A stretch of DNA of 64,000 nt, from NCBI GenBank assembly GCA_030141605.1, contig JAQGDQ010000295.1, positions 186,001 to 250,000 of the forward strand. The letters run 5' to 3'. Source of the DNA: Tubiluchus corallicola (lineage: Eukaryota > Priapulida > Priapulimorpha > Priapulimorphida > Tubiluchidae). Position 1 is the first letter of the stretch. Every line of letters begins with the position of its first letter. This document shows positions 49,561 to 63,750 of this stretch, in pieces. The position numbers and the translations under genes were made by a program. Below the pieces are notes generated by a model. The model saw only the letters and a program-made list of their open reading frames with translations. It ran no database searches and was not told the origin of the DNA.

Positions 49561-50029
49561 TATATCAAGAATCTAGACATGAGCATGATAGAGAAACTAA
49601 TATAACCTGAAATATTTTTCATCTCTCTGAAATATCTAAGTTTGTAGTTGGTAAAAAATTGTAATTCTGGTAGAGTTCCATGGAGAAGCAGCTTTGGAAA
49701 AAAGCTGGACAGTAAGAGCCAGTTTTTCGCCTAAACTTTTTTAAATATTTGTTTTTGTATCGGGCCTATAATTGTGTGCATTTAGTTTTTATTGCCATAA
49801 TTATAATTACAAAACTTTTATAACATTAGATTATTTGTTTCTTTTTGTGAAAGTGGCTAATTATGGCCTAATAATGTGAAATGCCAAGAGGACCATGGCC
49901 TTTGTGCCATAACTTCAAATGACCCATTTTTAAAGTTTTTTTGGATTTCACCTCACCATGGTACTTTCGAGTTTCTTAACACTTGTAGTTTGTGTTTACC
50001 GACTAATTGACTAACTGACTTGAACCACC

Positions 50030-50262
50030 CACTTCAGGTCACAGTCTGCCCAGCTAAAATCTACCTGCCCCTTTTGGCACTACAAGTTACCCAAGTTTGA
50101 CTGATTAACTCTACAGTTTTTTAGTTTTAATTGACCTTTGACCTTGAACTACTCGTTTGACATTGCCAACTACTCAATTACTCTGTTCACAGTTGACACT
50201 ATAAGTAGTCCAAGTTTGGTTACCCAACCCTGCAGGCCTTTTAACTGAAAATGACTTGTACT
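50030..50262 (+). repeat. Diverged tandem duplication
   Basis: Two units of about 115 bases share CACAGT-TG-C, ACTA(C/T)AAGT, CCAAGTTTG and a following AACYCTRCAG. No coding signal. Confidence 0.4.
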
Positions 50263-52740
50263 CTTGAACAAGCTTGTGCCTAAACGTGACGGAAAACTCG
50301 TTCAAAGTCACAAATTGCTTCATTAAAATCTGCCCTCCTCTGACCTTAGCATCCAACATTTAGTTGACTGATTTGAAAAAAATTTATTTCACCTGCATGT
50401 AGTTATTACTGTATTTGGTTTCAAACTTATTGTTATATTTTTACTTCACTCCTTTGCATAAACTGGAACAACAGCCTGACGCATAATATGGGTCAGGGTT
50501 CAAATCCCAATCATTATTTTTTAATTTTCTCAGTACTACAATTATGTTCGCAGTACCTTTTTGTGAGATGTACTGATTGCAAAAAATTATAATCCTTTTT
50601 TGCTGCCTTGGTTTCGATGGAGATTTTTAACTAAGAACAAACCAAGTGTCCATACGTTTTTACTCTTTACCAAAGTAAGTGATTTGGGGTTTCGTCTTGA
50701 TTCTTCGACTGTTTTTGATTAAAGCTGAAGCAAAAGTTATATGTTTTGTAGCCAAACTGGACATATAGTCTTACTCCAGATTTTTAAAATTGTCATTCGC
50801 AATACTTTAACTAAATATAAAAAATGAACATTCAGTCCCTTACTCTAGAGTTGGGACAAACTGGATAGTCTGATCATTCCTTCTGCTTTTAGTCGGTGTT
50901 GTAATAAATGGGGCCTTCTGGACCTTTGTTCTTTAAAAATTTATTTGGTGTAAAACAGACTCTTCCACTCCCTGCAATGTGCAGCTCTGAGTTAAAATTT
51001 ATCTGTTTTTTTGCATTCTGTCTCATTTTTAGGAAGATTAAAATATTCTGACTTTTCTCTCGCTTTAGTCAAAGTTGGTGTAAAATAGAACATAAAAAGA
51101 ATAATACATAACAATAACAAAAGGCAAGTAATATATATATGGAGTTGACACTAGTTGTGAAGTTTTTACGACATCGTAATATACATCTGGCATTTGAGTT
51201 AAATCATATAAGAGTTTATGGCCTAAATGTCAAAACAAACTATGTCGTACCATTTGCGAACTTCCGCTGAAACTTTGCGCTCAGTAGCAACAAGCGGTCA
51301 GAGACATTGCAGTGAATTCGCCGCTACATTGTAATTACAGACTCGCTCCTTTTCAGAACTCAGCCATTGTCTTACTCAGCTGTCTAATTGCAGTTTAATG
51401 GGAGATGTACTGGCAGTGGGTGGGTGGTGAGCGGAGGGAGGAGCACAGCGTGCGTAATATACGTACATGGTTGAAATTCCTACTACATTTTTGCATTAAG
51501 TTTAGCAGTAATTTCCTTCCGCCTGTGTAGTGTAAGTGCAAATTCCAATTTGCCCCATTTAGAAATTCAATTCGCCTTGCATTTCAGCATTAAAATTGCT
51601 ATATCAAACACTAAAAAACACTAAAAAAAATAAATTACCACACATACACAAATTTAGAAAAGTACTAACTCTACTAATTACACCCAACAAGAACAAAAAA
51701 TATCAACAGCTACCTACACCAAATGAGAAGGACGTCCATAAACAAAAAATTTTGAAGTACATCAGGGTCATTAGCAATATTTGCCATCAGAGAATTGCCA
51801 GATTGCACAATTCTGGTAAACAGACTATAGTAAACTTATATGCATAAAATGCATATAATGTGGAAGAGATAAATCTACACATCTGACATGTGTTGCAAGC
51901 ATATTTAAGAGTTTCCGTATATTATTGTTGTATGACACCCTGTAGTTTCTCTGCAACACATTTGTCAAATTTAACCCACAAAGTGGTAACCCAGTTTAGT
52001 TGTTTGCTTCTCTTGTAAAATTTGAGGGGTATGTGCTTCGACTGTATTATACTGAAATAAACTTTAAACAAAATTATACTGAAGTGGTAAAAAATGTTCT
52101 CGCAAAACTAAGGAAAAACATATTCGTTGAAGCAGTGAATGTGATTGTTACAGTTTTGCCTTTCAGTTTCGTTGCTGTTCATTGGGTAAAATAAGTAAAA
52201 GACTGTGTTCTGAGAATCCTGTAAGAAGTTTTGTAAACTACGCTTTTAAAAGTTGTTCTATGGTACTGTGGTACTATGGTCTGTTTCCTTGTTTGTAATT
52301 TTCCATTTCTACTAGTTTCATATTGGTCACTTACTCGTCAAGCGTTAGCAGCAAAATATTTTTGGATAATGTACCTAAATACGTTTAAAAAGCGCAATTC
52401 ATTGTGAATTAGCAAAAATGATTTTCCCTTAGTCTTCCCGTTTTTTCTGCGATGTGCAGTTATTTCTATGTTGGGGGAGGGATCACTGAAAGCAGGTCTA
52501 ATGACTTTTGGGAGTGAATCCGAATGTAAGAACAGCAAATTAGTACACTTACCGGTATGTAGTTGCAGAATAACAGCAACGGCATTCTCTGCTCTTACTT
52601 ACCTATTGAAATATTTTCATCTCCTTTTTTTCGTTTGCATTAATGTGCAATTTTTATTATTAATGTGTAATTTTTATTTGTTTAATTTTATTTAATTGAA
52701 ATTATCTATTTGATGTACTAACCATGCTTGGACCGTCATG

Positions 52741-52806
52741 GAAATATTGTATTATATGCAAGTTTGATGCACATCCATGTAAAAAATAAATTACTATTCT
52801 ATTCTA
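52741..52806 (+). mobile_element. LINE-like 3' tail
   Basis: AAAAAATAAATTACTATTCT followed by two ATTCT units, ending 35 bases before the element at 52841. Only the tail is recognisable. Confidence 0.3.
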
Positions 52807-52840
52807 TTGTACATCGCACGTATGGAGTTACTACTGCATA

Positions 52841-53546
52841 TCAGGTGGCGCAAGACCGTGCCAAAGTTCTGATTACAATATTATAAGAAGAAAATAATGG
52901 AATAGTTTGAAAATTGTCACACTGATATTACAGACGCATTCCCTTGGATTTTTCCAAAGATACTTTAGCTTTAAAACAACATGTCAAGAAAGTAAGTGCC
53001 TTCAAAAAAACTTGCGTGTCACTATTGTTAAAGTTCAAAGTTGTGCATCCACCATTTTCACTGCAAACTAGACGAAGGCATTTCTTCCAATCGCTGACAC
53101 AGTTTCTTACTTCTTTAATGGGTGTTTGACTGTTTAGTCTCAGTCCTCAACAATTTTTGTTGTTAGTTCCTTTACATCAAAGCCAAACCTCTCTGTAGAG
53201 CCGTAGCATACTTTCACTGGGAATTCCAGGTACTGTAGTAGTTCATATAGGATTAAGTTCAATTTTTTGGATAATGGAAAAAGGTTGATTTCTTTATGTA
53301 TTAAGTGCTTAAATATGTCGCTTGTTTTTCAGTTGATTATTAGCTCCGTTGTCCCGTCATTTTAATATTTAACATGCAAATGTTTTTCGGCCATAGCTTA
53401 AAAACTACTGAAACTATAAACTTGTAACTTTCACAACAAGAAAAACAATGAATTGTAGTATCATGCTGTAAAATTTGAACATCGTAGAGCACTTGCTACT
53501 ACAGTTATTGCAGTCTAAACCCGGCACGTTTATTTGCGCCACCCGA
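52841..53546 (-). mobile_element. Mariner-like element with GGTGGCGCAA ends
   Basis: TC(A/G)GGTGGCGCAA is inverted at both ends and flanked by TA (52839-52840, 53547-53548). On the minus strand a broken frame around 53110-52985 reads EVRNCVSDWKKCLRLVCSEN then GGCTTLNF, resembling the W-KC---NG end of mariner-type transposases. Stops and frame changes elsewhere. Superfamily is supported mainly by the TA and the ends. Confidence 0.6.
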
Positions 53547-54169
53547 TATAAGCATTTTGGAGCCTAGAGTTGCGTCCTTTTAAAGTTTTCCTGATAATGG
53601 TCTCGCCACTTAGAGTCCAGGTAAAGGGCACTGAAATCTCGTTACAACATAGTGATTTAATCATAGCTCACATACGGACGACATATTGTCTTTTTGTCTC
53701 AGAAATAAAGAGGTGCCACTATCCCCAGTCCACCCATCAACTGATAAGCATCTAGTACTGAAAGACTAGATCGTCTCCCAGTCCGCCCGGGTACTGATAT
53801 ATATCAAAATCTTACCTAATAATTTTCCTGGGGGAAGGCCTTCGTTCCGTTACTGACAAAGGGTCTTTGTGGTTGATTTAAAGACGTTTTGTTTTTGGGT
53901 TGGTCTGAATCTATGACGTGTGCTGAGTTGCTTATAATAGAGAAAATTGTAGAGGAAAATGGAGCATTAAGATGTGAAGTCAGATAGTGCACCCTGTACA
54001 TCTGGTGTAATTTCTTGAGCTTATTTTCAAATTGTCTCCAGTCGTAGGAATTGTTTCCAGTACTTCAGTTGTTAAACTAGCGAGAGAGGAATTAATTAAT
54101 TACAATCAATTTTATTCTTAATAATGCTACACGCCCACAATTAATTAAATTTTGACATCAAATTGAAAG

Positions 54170-54260
54170 ATTAGAAATGCGAAAAAGTTGGAATGCGAAG
54201 AAAGATTTGAACCAGGGACCTTGTGCTTACATTGCAGACGCTTTAGACCTGTAAGCCTCT
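54170..54260 (-). repeat. tRNA-like repeat half
   Basis: GCGAAAAAGTTGGAATGCGA then AAGATTTGAACCAGGGACCT; on minus this is AGGTCCCTGGTTCAAATCTT, a B-box-containing tRNA 3' half as at the left arms of 5655 and 55670. CATTGCAGACGCTTTAGACC follows. Confidence 0.4.
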
Positions 54261-55669
54261 GCAATAATCAAGGCAATCTAAACTCCAAAATTCACCCCTT
54301 ATAGCTGGTCAACCAAATTCAACAAGATCGATCTCCCAGACTAGAGTGATTTCAACAAATTAGTTAATTATTTTATTTTGTTTAATTCTGAGCTAGAATT
54401 TTTCCTGGTTAAACGGAAATACTTTTTGTTTCAATGTCTAAATTCAGGAAATTCAGCTATGAGGGTCGCACAGTTGCAGGTGGTACTAATTTGTACGACT
54501 TCAGCTCATATTATTGTAATATTGCGTATGTAATAAATTATTCACCACTTAGTGTTATAGCTAATTATTTACGCAATATAATTTTGCCCCTAAGCTTTTG
54601 GCTGTTTTCTGTGTTCTTATTGCCGCCTCTCTGAGATTATTCTATTACTAGTCAATCACTGTCCCTTTGTAATACGACATTTAAACGTGCCTCAAATTTT
54701 GCGCGTGTTTGAGTTCTGACGGTTATCAATTTAATTTGATTTATTATTTTCTTTATTCATTGATTTTTATTAAGTTGCAGGTGTAATTGACTAAGTTATT
54801 TATGACATGTTTTACCTATACGGTTTAACCTGCTCAGCTACACGCTTTGCGCATCCAGTGTAAAAGGTACCGCTTTCTGAAATGAATTCATTACAAATTA
54901 AGAAAATATCTTTTTAAAGGTTCACTACCTTCCATTAGTTCAATAGAACTTCAGTAGATGGGGACACCAGCGAGTATGTCATGAGTTACGTGGCGTCGTC
55001 TATTCAGAGGAAAGGGTATAAGCTGATAACCCTGGTTCACTAAGAGCATTTTGCTGCTTATTTTCTGTACTTGTTTGAAATAAAAGTTTAGCGATGTTTG
55101 ACTTGGAAAGAAACTGGAAAGCAGACTGAACTTTAAGTTTCTGGCATCTCTCTTGGCTTCCTTCACCAGCACGATCAGTGGCTTCTTCGTGATTAGTAAA
55201 TGAGTGATGAGATTAATTACCTGACAGAATCTGAAAAATATATCATCGTTTTTAAATTGGGCAGGTGTAGCCGGCTGGGGTCCCCAAACTTTTTAACCAT
55301 TATTTCTCATCCACCCCTAAGCGTGTACAAAAAAAAAATAAATTTTAATAATAATTAAGTAGATGTGTAGCTTCCATGTGCATCAGTAAGGTAAACTGCA
55401 TACCAAGCCCTGCGAAACTGTTGTTCTGTATCCCCTCTAATTGTTTATTTTAATAAAAACCGACTGCAGTTTGTATTTTATTTTGTGTAGTTAGGCATAT
55501 CATAGCATAGATGATGTAGCTTTTAGGTTAGTTTAATTCCTTTAAATCTCAGAATTGATTAAAAATGATTAATTGTATAATCTTAATGTTGAATGTTGCA
55601 ACATTGAAGATTACTAATGGTATAAAAGTGCAATAATTATATCAGATTTAGAACCAATTTCTATAATTG

Positions 55670-55830
55670 ACAGAATAGAAACGTGAAAAAGTTTGGGCCG
55701 GACTTGAATGCAAGGACCTTTGGATTCAAATCCAATACGTTTACAGCCTAAACAGCGTAGCAGTTTGTATTCCCAAAGTCGCCTGTTCAAATCCAGGTCC
55801 AGTGGAATCTTTTCGCATTTTTATTCTTTC
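55670..55830. repeat. Fold-back element with tRNA-like arms, second locus
   Basis: Left arm: AATAGAAACGTGAAAAAGTT, GCCGGACTTGAATGCAAGGA, CCTTTGGATT. Right arm: TTCCCAAAGTCGCCTGTTCA, AATCCAGGTCCAGTGGAATC, TTTTCGCATTTTTATTC. The arms are rough inverted copies, each with a T-loop/B-box-like sequence, the same design as 5655-5950. Confidence 0.45.
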
Positions 55831-58800
55831 CGTGTCTATGCGGTTCTAAACATATATGTGGATTTGTACCGTTCAAACTAGACAGTGTTTTAGTGTTAGC
55901 CATAACGGCAATATCTAACCATACAAATATCGCCATCATCATCATCATCACCATTATAGAACACCTGTTAACCCTCTCCTCACTGCACAATGGCATCCTA
56001 TTTCTTCTTAAGCAAATTAGCTAAGATTAGTGTCAGTGTAATATATCTAGCTAATAAAGCCCTACATTGACCTGAGATTGTATCAGCATAGTTATTATAG
56101 TGTGAATGTGACATATGGTTGGTACTCACTGGCGTTTTGACAATAATTGGTTTTCTTATTAGGAAATTGCAGGTAATTTTGACCACTTATGTAGCGCAAC
56201 AGGTAAACCTTGCACTCGTTTGGATTGATTGTAGTCTGTACGCAATTTGAAAAAATTATGTACCCAATTTACCAACATGATTTTAAAGTTCAGCTGGATT
56301 TCTTTGATATTTCACGCATTTATCTATACGAATACGATTTTTAACTGTATGTCTAATTAGATTGTATATTTGTGTATGTGTACTATTGCCTCTACCAATA
56401 TGATTTTGAAATTTGTGGTCTGTCGTCAGTTTCCAAGTTATATCAGGAAAATTTCACTTCCTATAATCCTATATGCTAATCGGTATACACTTAACGGCTA
56501 GAGTTAAGCAACACTGAGTCTGATCAGAAAATATATGAGAGTAACCACCTTTCATCTGCCATAGTGACTTGGGTTATTTAGCTCCCTGAGCCGCAGTTGA
56601 GGATATATATATATTGTGAATCCAAATTACCAAGACACCGCTCTGATGGTTGGGAGGGGAATTAAGAAAAACTGAACTATCATTCATAATCCGTCAGTCA
56701 TTTATATTTATGTTTGTAGTTGTGGAAGCTAACTCTATTACACCCTATTATACCTTTATCATGATTCCCGTGTTGCCACACCATGCTTCTTGTTCATACC
56801 TGAATCCCAAATAAATATCAGTTTGTGCCGTACGCTCGATCCACAAAATTCCTTTGTAAGAAGAATTTGTCACTAGTGAACGTCTCTTTCAGTGTTGATT
56901 AAATCTGTCTTGTTTGTTTGTAATGTAATGTATGTAATAGTGGTTCAATAAACAAACACATCAGTTCTAAGTCTGTTTAAAAAAAGCTGGCTATTTGATT
57001 ATATTAAACTTGTTCAACTATAAACACAACTAATGGACATGCCTAATACACAAAAGAATTTTAATAAAAAAATTCAGACACAGAGGGATTGTTTAGAACA
57101 TTCGCGTTATTAAAATAATCACAAAACGTTTCAAAACTTGTCTGATGTTATTCATCATTTGTCTTATACAATCGTTATAGGAAGACACTTGCCTGTAATT
57201 ACTGCAATACAGACTTAGCACACCACAAATAGTTTTCGAGTAAAATCATACACATATTAGCGTAGTGTGTTGATTCTCTTAGTGTTAACTTTCATTTTAG
57301 GGGAGTAATGTGTAATAACTAGGAACTACACCGTGTAGATAAATGTCTTCATGTTTCACGTACAAGAGATGGACTTCTAAAGCTGAAGTCATTGACAGCA
57401 ATAGCTACTTTCACACGACCGTGTTATCTAAGCTTATGCCGTCTGTTTACTTTCTAGTTCTTTGTTTATTACTTGCATACATCACTTTCTGTTTTCTAAG
57501 CTCGATAAATGCAGTTCCCACTCGGTGTTTGGATACAGAGTTATTTGAAACAAATCCGTTGGTATTCCTACTGGTCAAGTAGTCTTTGTCCGAGTTCTTT
57601 TCAAGTTTCTTAGCTCTTTGAGCTGCTGACGTTTGATGATGGTGTCCAATTGTACGTTTGACGTTCGTTTTGTGGACACCTGACAGCTACCTGAATGGGT
57701 AGACGTTGGTTAACTCTGCTGTCTGAGATTTTTTTCAAGAAAGTGATGGCTTGTCGTCTTACCTGGCTTTAAAACATCAAAGGTGTTACAGTAATTCTGG
57801 CAGGTGGGGTTGAAGGTCTTCGTGTTATCCCCATACTTCTTCTGGGCAGTAATCTCTGTCTTACGAGAATTTTGGGTCTCCGCGATAAACGAGTAACGAT
57901 CCGGACATTTGTTTAAGTAGGATTTTATACATCATAGAAGAGGTGGCCAGAAGCCAAGTTTGGGCGTTGCGGGGCAGTACGCCAGGAACAGGGCGATATA
58001 ACTGGAAAGTTTCTCGTTTGTGGATGCGGTTTTGAATTGTTTATTTGCTTTCCAAATACTGCATACTACAATTATTAAATTTCTGCAGCATATGAAACAC
58101 AAATGTGAAAAGATTGACACTGAACCAGTATAAAAAATTCTTTATCAAGACCGTCCAATTTCTTTTGGTCTTGAGAATGCTGCTACATTAAGCCAAGCCA
58201 TTCTCTACCCTAGTCTTATCCTGTTTTAAATTGAGTAAATTTCTTTTAAGGGTGCTTCTGACTTCTTTTAAAATTTACATTATGATTGTATTTCAGGCAA
58301 AAATAAAACTGGTTCCATATATACGTACCTCAAACGTATTCCTACTATAGAAGTTAGTTTCAGTTTTTTAAAAGTAAATAACTGAAGAAGACAGATGTAA
58401 GCGGGACCATGGGAGGAGTGGCTTGTTGTCCCAGGCGAAATGAAAACAAACTCACTTCTAAAACAGTGTTTAATTACGTTGTCTATTGCTCGTCAGTTCA
58501 AAAACAAAACGTCTGAATATTGCATAGTTCAGAATTTGTGATATAAAGAAATGTAAATTGTATGCTCGCATAAATTTGCTCATACCGACTTTTCTGCTTG
58601 CAGTCTAGCTGTAAATATACTACTTTTTAAAGCATTTGCACTAAATATTAACGTTTTATCTCTTTGGAGACGATTTTATAACTACATTCTAGCAAACATC
58701 AGAGCTGCATTTAATAAAGGGTTAGCCAATTTTTTCAAGGTTGAATGTCCGTACACTGCAAGCAGAAATACAGCCGAATTTTAAAGTGCTAGAAAGAAAA

Positions 58801-61800
58801 TGTTTTTACCAAGTGCCGTACAATGAAAGTAAACAATTCTCTTGTAGCTAATATTTTAAATAGTAACGTTTACTTGCATTCTTTAATATCGATCTAGTGG
58901 AGAGACAAGCTATTCGTACATTAATTTTATTTTAACTTTGTAATTAATCTTTGTAAATATTGATATGTAGTTAGTAGTTTTAATTTTTTATATAATTGTG
59001 TTTTATGCTATATGGACGAGAAGTCTGAAACAAAGGCGTCTATTTGTATATCTATCTCTTACTCGAGTAGAGATTTTTTGCTTTTCTCAGATCACTTTAG
59101 ATTCAACACCCAAACTCTTTTCGTTTGTACAAAACTTCCCACTTCGGAAGTATGAAATTTCTGTAGCTGTATAACCAAGCTGGTTGTGCTAAGATATTGA
59201 CAAATGCAAATCTGTAGTACGCTAAACTCAATGTTTACGTAAATCCTTTCCTTTCAGCTTTAGATAATCGCTAAATCCAGGTATTGTATCACTCGCTTTT
59301 TTCTCAACATTTAGCGACGACACACTGACCTCACTGACTTCAGCCTATAAACTCTTACTTTTCAAAGCTTTGCAGAATTTTCTTCATTCGCGTCATTGGT
59401 GCATATTCACTCAATTCACCCTACTTTTAGCCCTTCTCCAATCCCAGCACCTCCAAAAGTGTCCCTTAAATCAAGGGTTGCTGTTATACGTCCCCTCTTT
59501 TGACTGCACTGTTAGAGTGTTTGACAACGCAATATTGCCTAAATTCTTTAACAGTATGCAATCTTGAGTGTCTGTGAACGCAGCATGTCTGCTGGTCAAG
59601 TTTACACCCTTTTCATTCGCCTGCCCCTCTCTTTGCGGAAACGTTTAGCAAAGAAAAGCTAATTCTTTTTTTAGCTTATTTGTTTGCACTTTTGCCTTTT
59701 ATCCATAAAACGTGCCCATGCTAAACCGCTAAACGGGGGCGTTTATCATTTGTTCGGCTGTTTTTTAAACATTTATAATCAGAAAGCGAAAATTCGCAGT
59801 GTGAATGGGGTTTTACTTCTTAGTATTTTGTCTGCATGCGGAATTACGGATACCGAATGACACGTACAATTGTGATCTTATGGGTGAAAGATTTCGCGAG
59901 ATGTCAAACTAATGCAAAACAGCCCTTCTTGATAGTACAGTAGTTAGCTGGCTGACTGGCCTGTTTTCATTGATCTTGCCAACGGTAAGAAATAGTTGAA
60001 TGAGTGGGGCGGATGCGAGCTCGATGTATTGCTTGGTCGATCTTTACATCATTTTAAAAGAAACACTGCCACAAATGCGACCCTGTGATTGTCATGTTGC
60101 CTACTATTAACTAAAATGCCCACCAAATGCAAAATTGTTACCTTTTTCGTTCGAATGTGTGTAGTTTTTGCTGGCGTACTTATGTCCGTACACTTTCTCA
60201 CCTTCGGCAAGAATTGGCAAAGATTTTACGTGTTCATTCGATTCTGTTCGTCCACGTCATATCTTAAAAAGTTACGAATGCATTTTAGTGAAATTTTCCA
60301 GTGGGTGGACTGTAGCAGCGTGTGCGATCAAGGGGTTTCCTTGCTGTTAAAAATCGATATTTATTATCGATTAATCCCCCCAGTTAAGTTAAAAAGGTGT
60401 ATGGATCCGTTTCATTCAACTTTGATGGAGAGGTGGGCTATGGGTTATGGAAGACCTGATTAGATTTTGGCGATGATCGATTAAGAAATGGAGAAGAAAT
60501 CAATTTTTATTAATTACGTAAGTGCAGGCTTCTGTGTGACGTAATAGAAGAGCCGATTTCAGGAAATTTATTTAAAAACCTTCCACACTAATGCCATTAT
60601 GTTCTGACTCTGTATGACAGGTGGCTTTCCAGAATGACTAGTCGAATCCAACTTACATCAGAATTCTCGGCGAATTTATTTTAGAAACTCAGGAACGCTC
60701 GTTGTTGCTACTTAAGCAGTCTTATAAGTTTACCGTTATTTGCAATTACAGTAAACCTTCGACTAAACGAACTAAAAGTTGTTAAAGCTGACTACGTGCC
60801 CGTGTTTAGGGTTGTTTGCGTAAGCCATGTTCACTTGGCACTTTGCTTTTCATAGATAAGAATTTTGTTGTGACGTCATTGTTGGATTGGAATTGCGTCA
60901 AGCTCAATCTGACCCTTATTTTCGCACGTAGCTCGCAGGTGCCATTTACAAAAAATGTCCTGTCCTCGCCATAATACGTTCTTTATCAGTCGTATATTTT
61001 TCTTCGGTATAGCAATGTTTTTTTATACACGTAATATGTCATTTCTATATGACTATTAGGTTATTCACCGTAGATTTCAAAAGGAATATTTTATATTAAG
61101 TTATTTATATTTGACGTCAACCGTAGTAGTTTATGGTATGCTAAAGAACATTTATTTTTACAGCAATATCATTTTAGGAGCTCTGATTTCTGTCACGAAG
61201 ACAATTTTATTTAATAGTGGCTAAATTTTAGACTAAAACTGGGGAGCACCTTTACGGGCAATACGGAGCTAACAGTAATAGCGGTTATATCTCACAGGTG
61301 GGCTTACCTTGATGCGAAACGATAATTAAATATAGCCAAACCTAATTTTTATTTCTAGTGTAATGGGTACGTATAGAGTTCAGTACACTTTGAACAAAGG
61401 TATGTCTGGTATTTTCACCAGCCCTTGAGCTTTGCCTGCGTCTTTTGTAAAGTATTTTATTTAATTAATAGATAGCAAGGAGCAGTTTAAGATTGCAGGT
61501 AAAGATATACCGCTCTTTGCAGACCGACCACAAATTACAAGCTATGAAGTTTTTATTAAGAAGATTGGCTAATACAAAGCCCTCATACCGTTTCCGATAC
61601 TGTTGCGGGATTTTCTCGCCAGGGGGGGCTTTGACCAGGCCCGCCTTAGTAGCTAAAGTTGGCAGTTCGTATGCGCATTTAGGGAGGGGCCTGGAGCCAG
61701 GTTAGTGTCCAATTCGTCCCAAAGAAAGAAACTTATCCTCTAATCTATCCGATTTCTTAATGAAGATCCGATTACAGTTTGTTGTCGCCCAACTACCTGT

Positions 61801-62601
61801 TGTGCGTGGCGTGTTTATTTGACATTATAAGCCAGGGATTTGACTAGTTTATCCCAAACTGGATTCATCCAACTTATAAATCTAGCGTATGCGTCTGTGT
61901 CGTAGTTGGAAGCCTAGGCTATTACGATTCGTGTTAGCACCCCGTTGATAATTCTGACTGTCGTTTTCTTCGTTTTCTCTCATCCTCTTAAGTTCTGTAG
62001 GGCCGACTCTTTAATTTACTTACGTTTGACTTCTTGTACCTCATTATCTATATTGTAATCTAAACTTTGCTGTTTAACATGTGATTATATACGTCTTGTC
62101 TAACAAGGTTCTTTTCTTGTAATCCGATTGCGAGTGTTAAGCTTTCGGGACTTTCGTACCTTTTGTGTTACAAGGAATTTCTTTTAGATGCCAAACATGC
62201 CCTTTAACGGCAGTTTATAAAGTAATCAAATTTCTCTCTGCCCCCCCCCCCCTTCTTCTGAGCTCTAATGTTTCGAGTTTTCAACACTTTTGCAGAATAT
62301 CGATTTCATATCAAATTTCTGTTTTTTCCTCTTTCTTCTCCTCCTACAGGTTGAAATACTCTGATTTTTACACCTTGGTGTTTTTTGCATTGTCTAGATT
62401 GGGCTTGCCCCAAAACAACGGAATTGTTGCAGAATTCTACTTGCAAACCAATAAACAAATATGGAACTCTTAGTTATTTTGTCTTTATTGACAATTTCGT
62501 GTTGCATTGTTTTTCTTTATTTGCTTTACTGGTTCTGTACTAGTCGAGCATTATTAGGAATAAGCGCGATTCTAGTAGTACCACATTTCCGCTAGAAGAC
62601 G

Positions 62602-62775
62602 GCATCATCATCATCATATATATATATATATACCCGTTACATTTGCTGTAGACACTGGGCAGGCAGAATTCTAAAGTAAAACAAGAAATCCGCCTCCAAA
62701 ACAGGTAAACACGCAAATAATTCAACAAAAAAAAACTAGACGCTACTATGCCAATGCCTTGTTAGCAGCACTTCG
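62602..62775 (+). repeat. CATCAT-headed dispersed repeat, copy 2
   Basis: CATCATCATCATCAT, a (TA)n run, CCCGTTACATTTGCTGTAG, ACACTGGGCAGGCAGAATTC, CAGGTAAACACGCAAATAAT, AAAAAAAAACTAGACGCTAC and TTAGCAGCACTTC. Direct counterpart of 19185-19348 with an expanded microsatellite head. Confidence 0.7.
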
Positions 62776-63112
62776 GAGAGTAATAGAAGACCCTATAATC
62801 TTCAGTGTCTTTTGCAATACGGGAGACCTTGCTCATAGGAATGTGAATATTGGGATTTTTTGATTTCTCAATTTTATGCCTGTTTTATATGATTTATATC
62901 GCAGCATCGTTTTACTTTTAGTGCACGATTTAGTGAAAACAACGTGAAAAACACATCAGAACATCGAATCAACGAGCTGTTCGAAAAAACTGAAACGAGA
63001 TAAAACGAAATAAAAAAAATAAATTAAAACGATTTTGTTAGTAAAAATATCATAACGTTAATAGCAGTAACTGTACAGAAATGAAGTAGAAACTAAGACC
63101 CTTAAAATTAAT

Positions 63113-63345
63113 AGTAGGCCTAATAATCTTTTTAAGTCGGCTTTTAGATAAACAGTTAACATAAGCTCAAAGACTGTAGATAGCAAATCTACACCTACAT
63201 AGCAGAGGCTAGTGTTACCCCACCAGGCTCGGCAACCGCATGTACCATGTTTAGTCTTTGATGTTACCTGGCCGCAGTATCGAACTCACGACCTCCCAGA
63301 CGGAAAGCGGACGCGTTACGACAAGTCTGTATACCGTCTGGTCAC
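63113..63345 (-). mobile_element. tRNA-derived SINE, copy 2 (inverted)
   Basis: On minus: GACCAGACGGTATACAGACT, CGTAACGCGTCCGCTTTCCG, TCTGGGAGGTCGTGAGTTCG (B box), ATCAAAGACTAAACATGG, GAGCCTGGTGGGG, TGTAGATTTGCTATCTACAG, GAGCTTATGTTAACTGTTTA and AAAAGCCGACTTAAAAAGAT. Colinear with 19434-19702. Confidence 0.7.
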
Positions 63346-63750
63346 ATATTTGAAGACATGTGTCGCGAAATTTTTTGTACAAACTGATTTTATTATGGTT
63401 ATTATAAGTAAACGAAGTAGAAAGATTTAACATTTTGTAGCACTGCTATAGAGATAAAGTTAATCTTTCAAGTATCATGAAAGGAATTAAACCCGGACTT
63501 ATTACGATGATTGAAACATTGCGAATATGATTGAAAAATACGTTAATATGCCTATTAAGCTTATTTATTTATTTAAAATTTATTTCAATACAATTGTACA
63601 TAATACAGATGCACAAAATACATGCATTTATAAAAGGTAATTTTCGCAAAGTTACTTTTTAAAATGTGGACAGTTGTTTTCAGTATAAGTGTCTGTGCTT
63701 TAGTAAAATTGCGCAGTGATGCTGCTGACGTATGCAGTAGTTTTTGAGTT

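Noticed and set aside
51585-51847. Frame after a CATTTCAG acceptor (ALKLLYQTLKNTKK...)
   Set aside because: Lys/Asn-rich, as expected of AT-rich sequence, with no conserved block.
52934-53000. Possible next phosphatase exon after an ATATTACAG acceptor
   Set aside because: In the required phase it reads DAFPWIFPKIL then stop, unlike the expected RGH/YL block, and it lies inside the mariner-like element.
54434-54634. Small gene starting MSKFRKFSYEGRTVAGG
   Set aside because: Hydrophobic AT-rich translation without homology; the GT after GTTGCAG has no partner exon in a consistent model.
58294-58385. Possible phosphatase exon after TGTATTTCAG
   Set aside because: The phase-1 reading (GKNKTGSIYTYLKRIP...) stops after about 30 residues and has no family similarity; kept only as a remote alternative C terminus.
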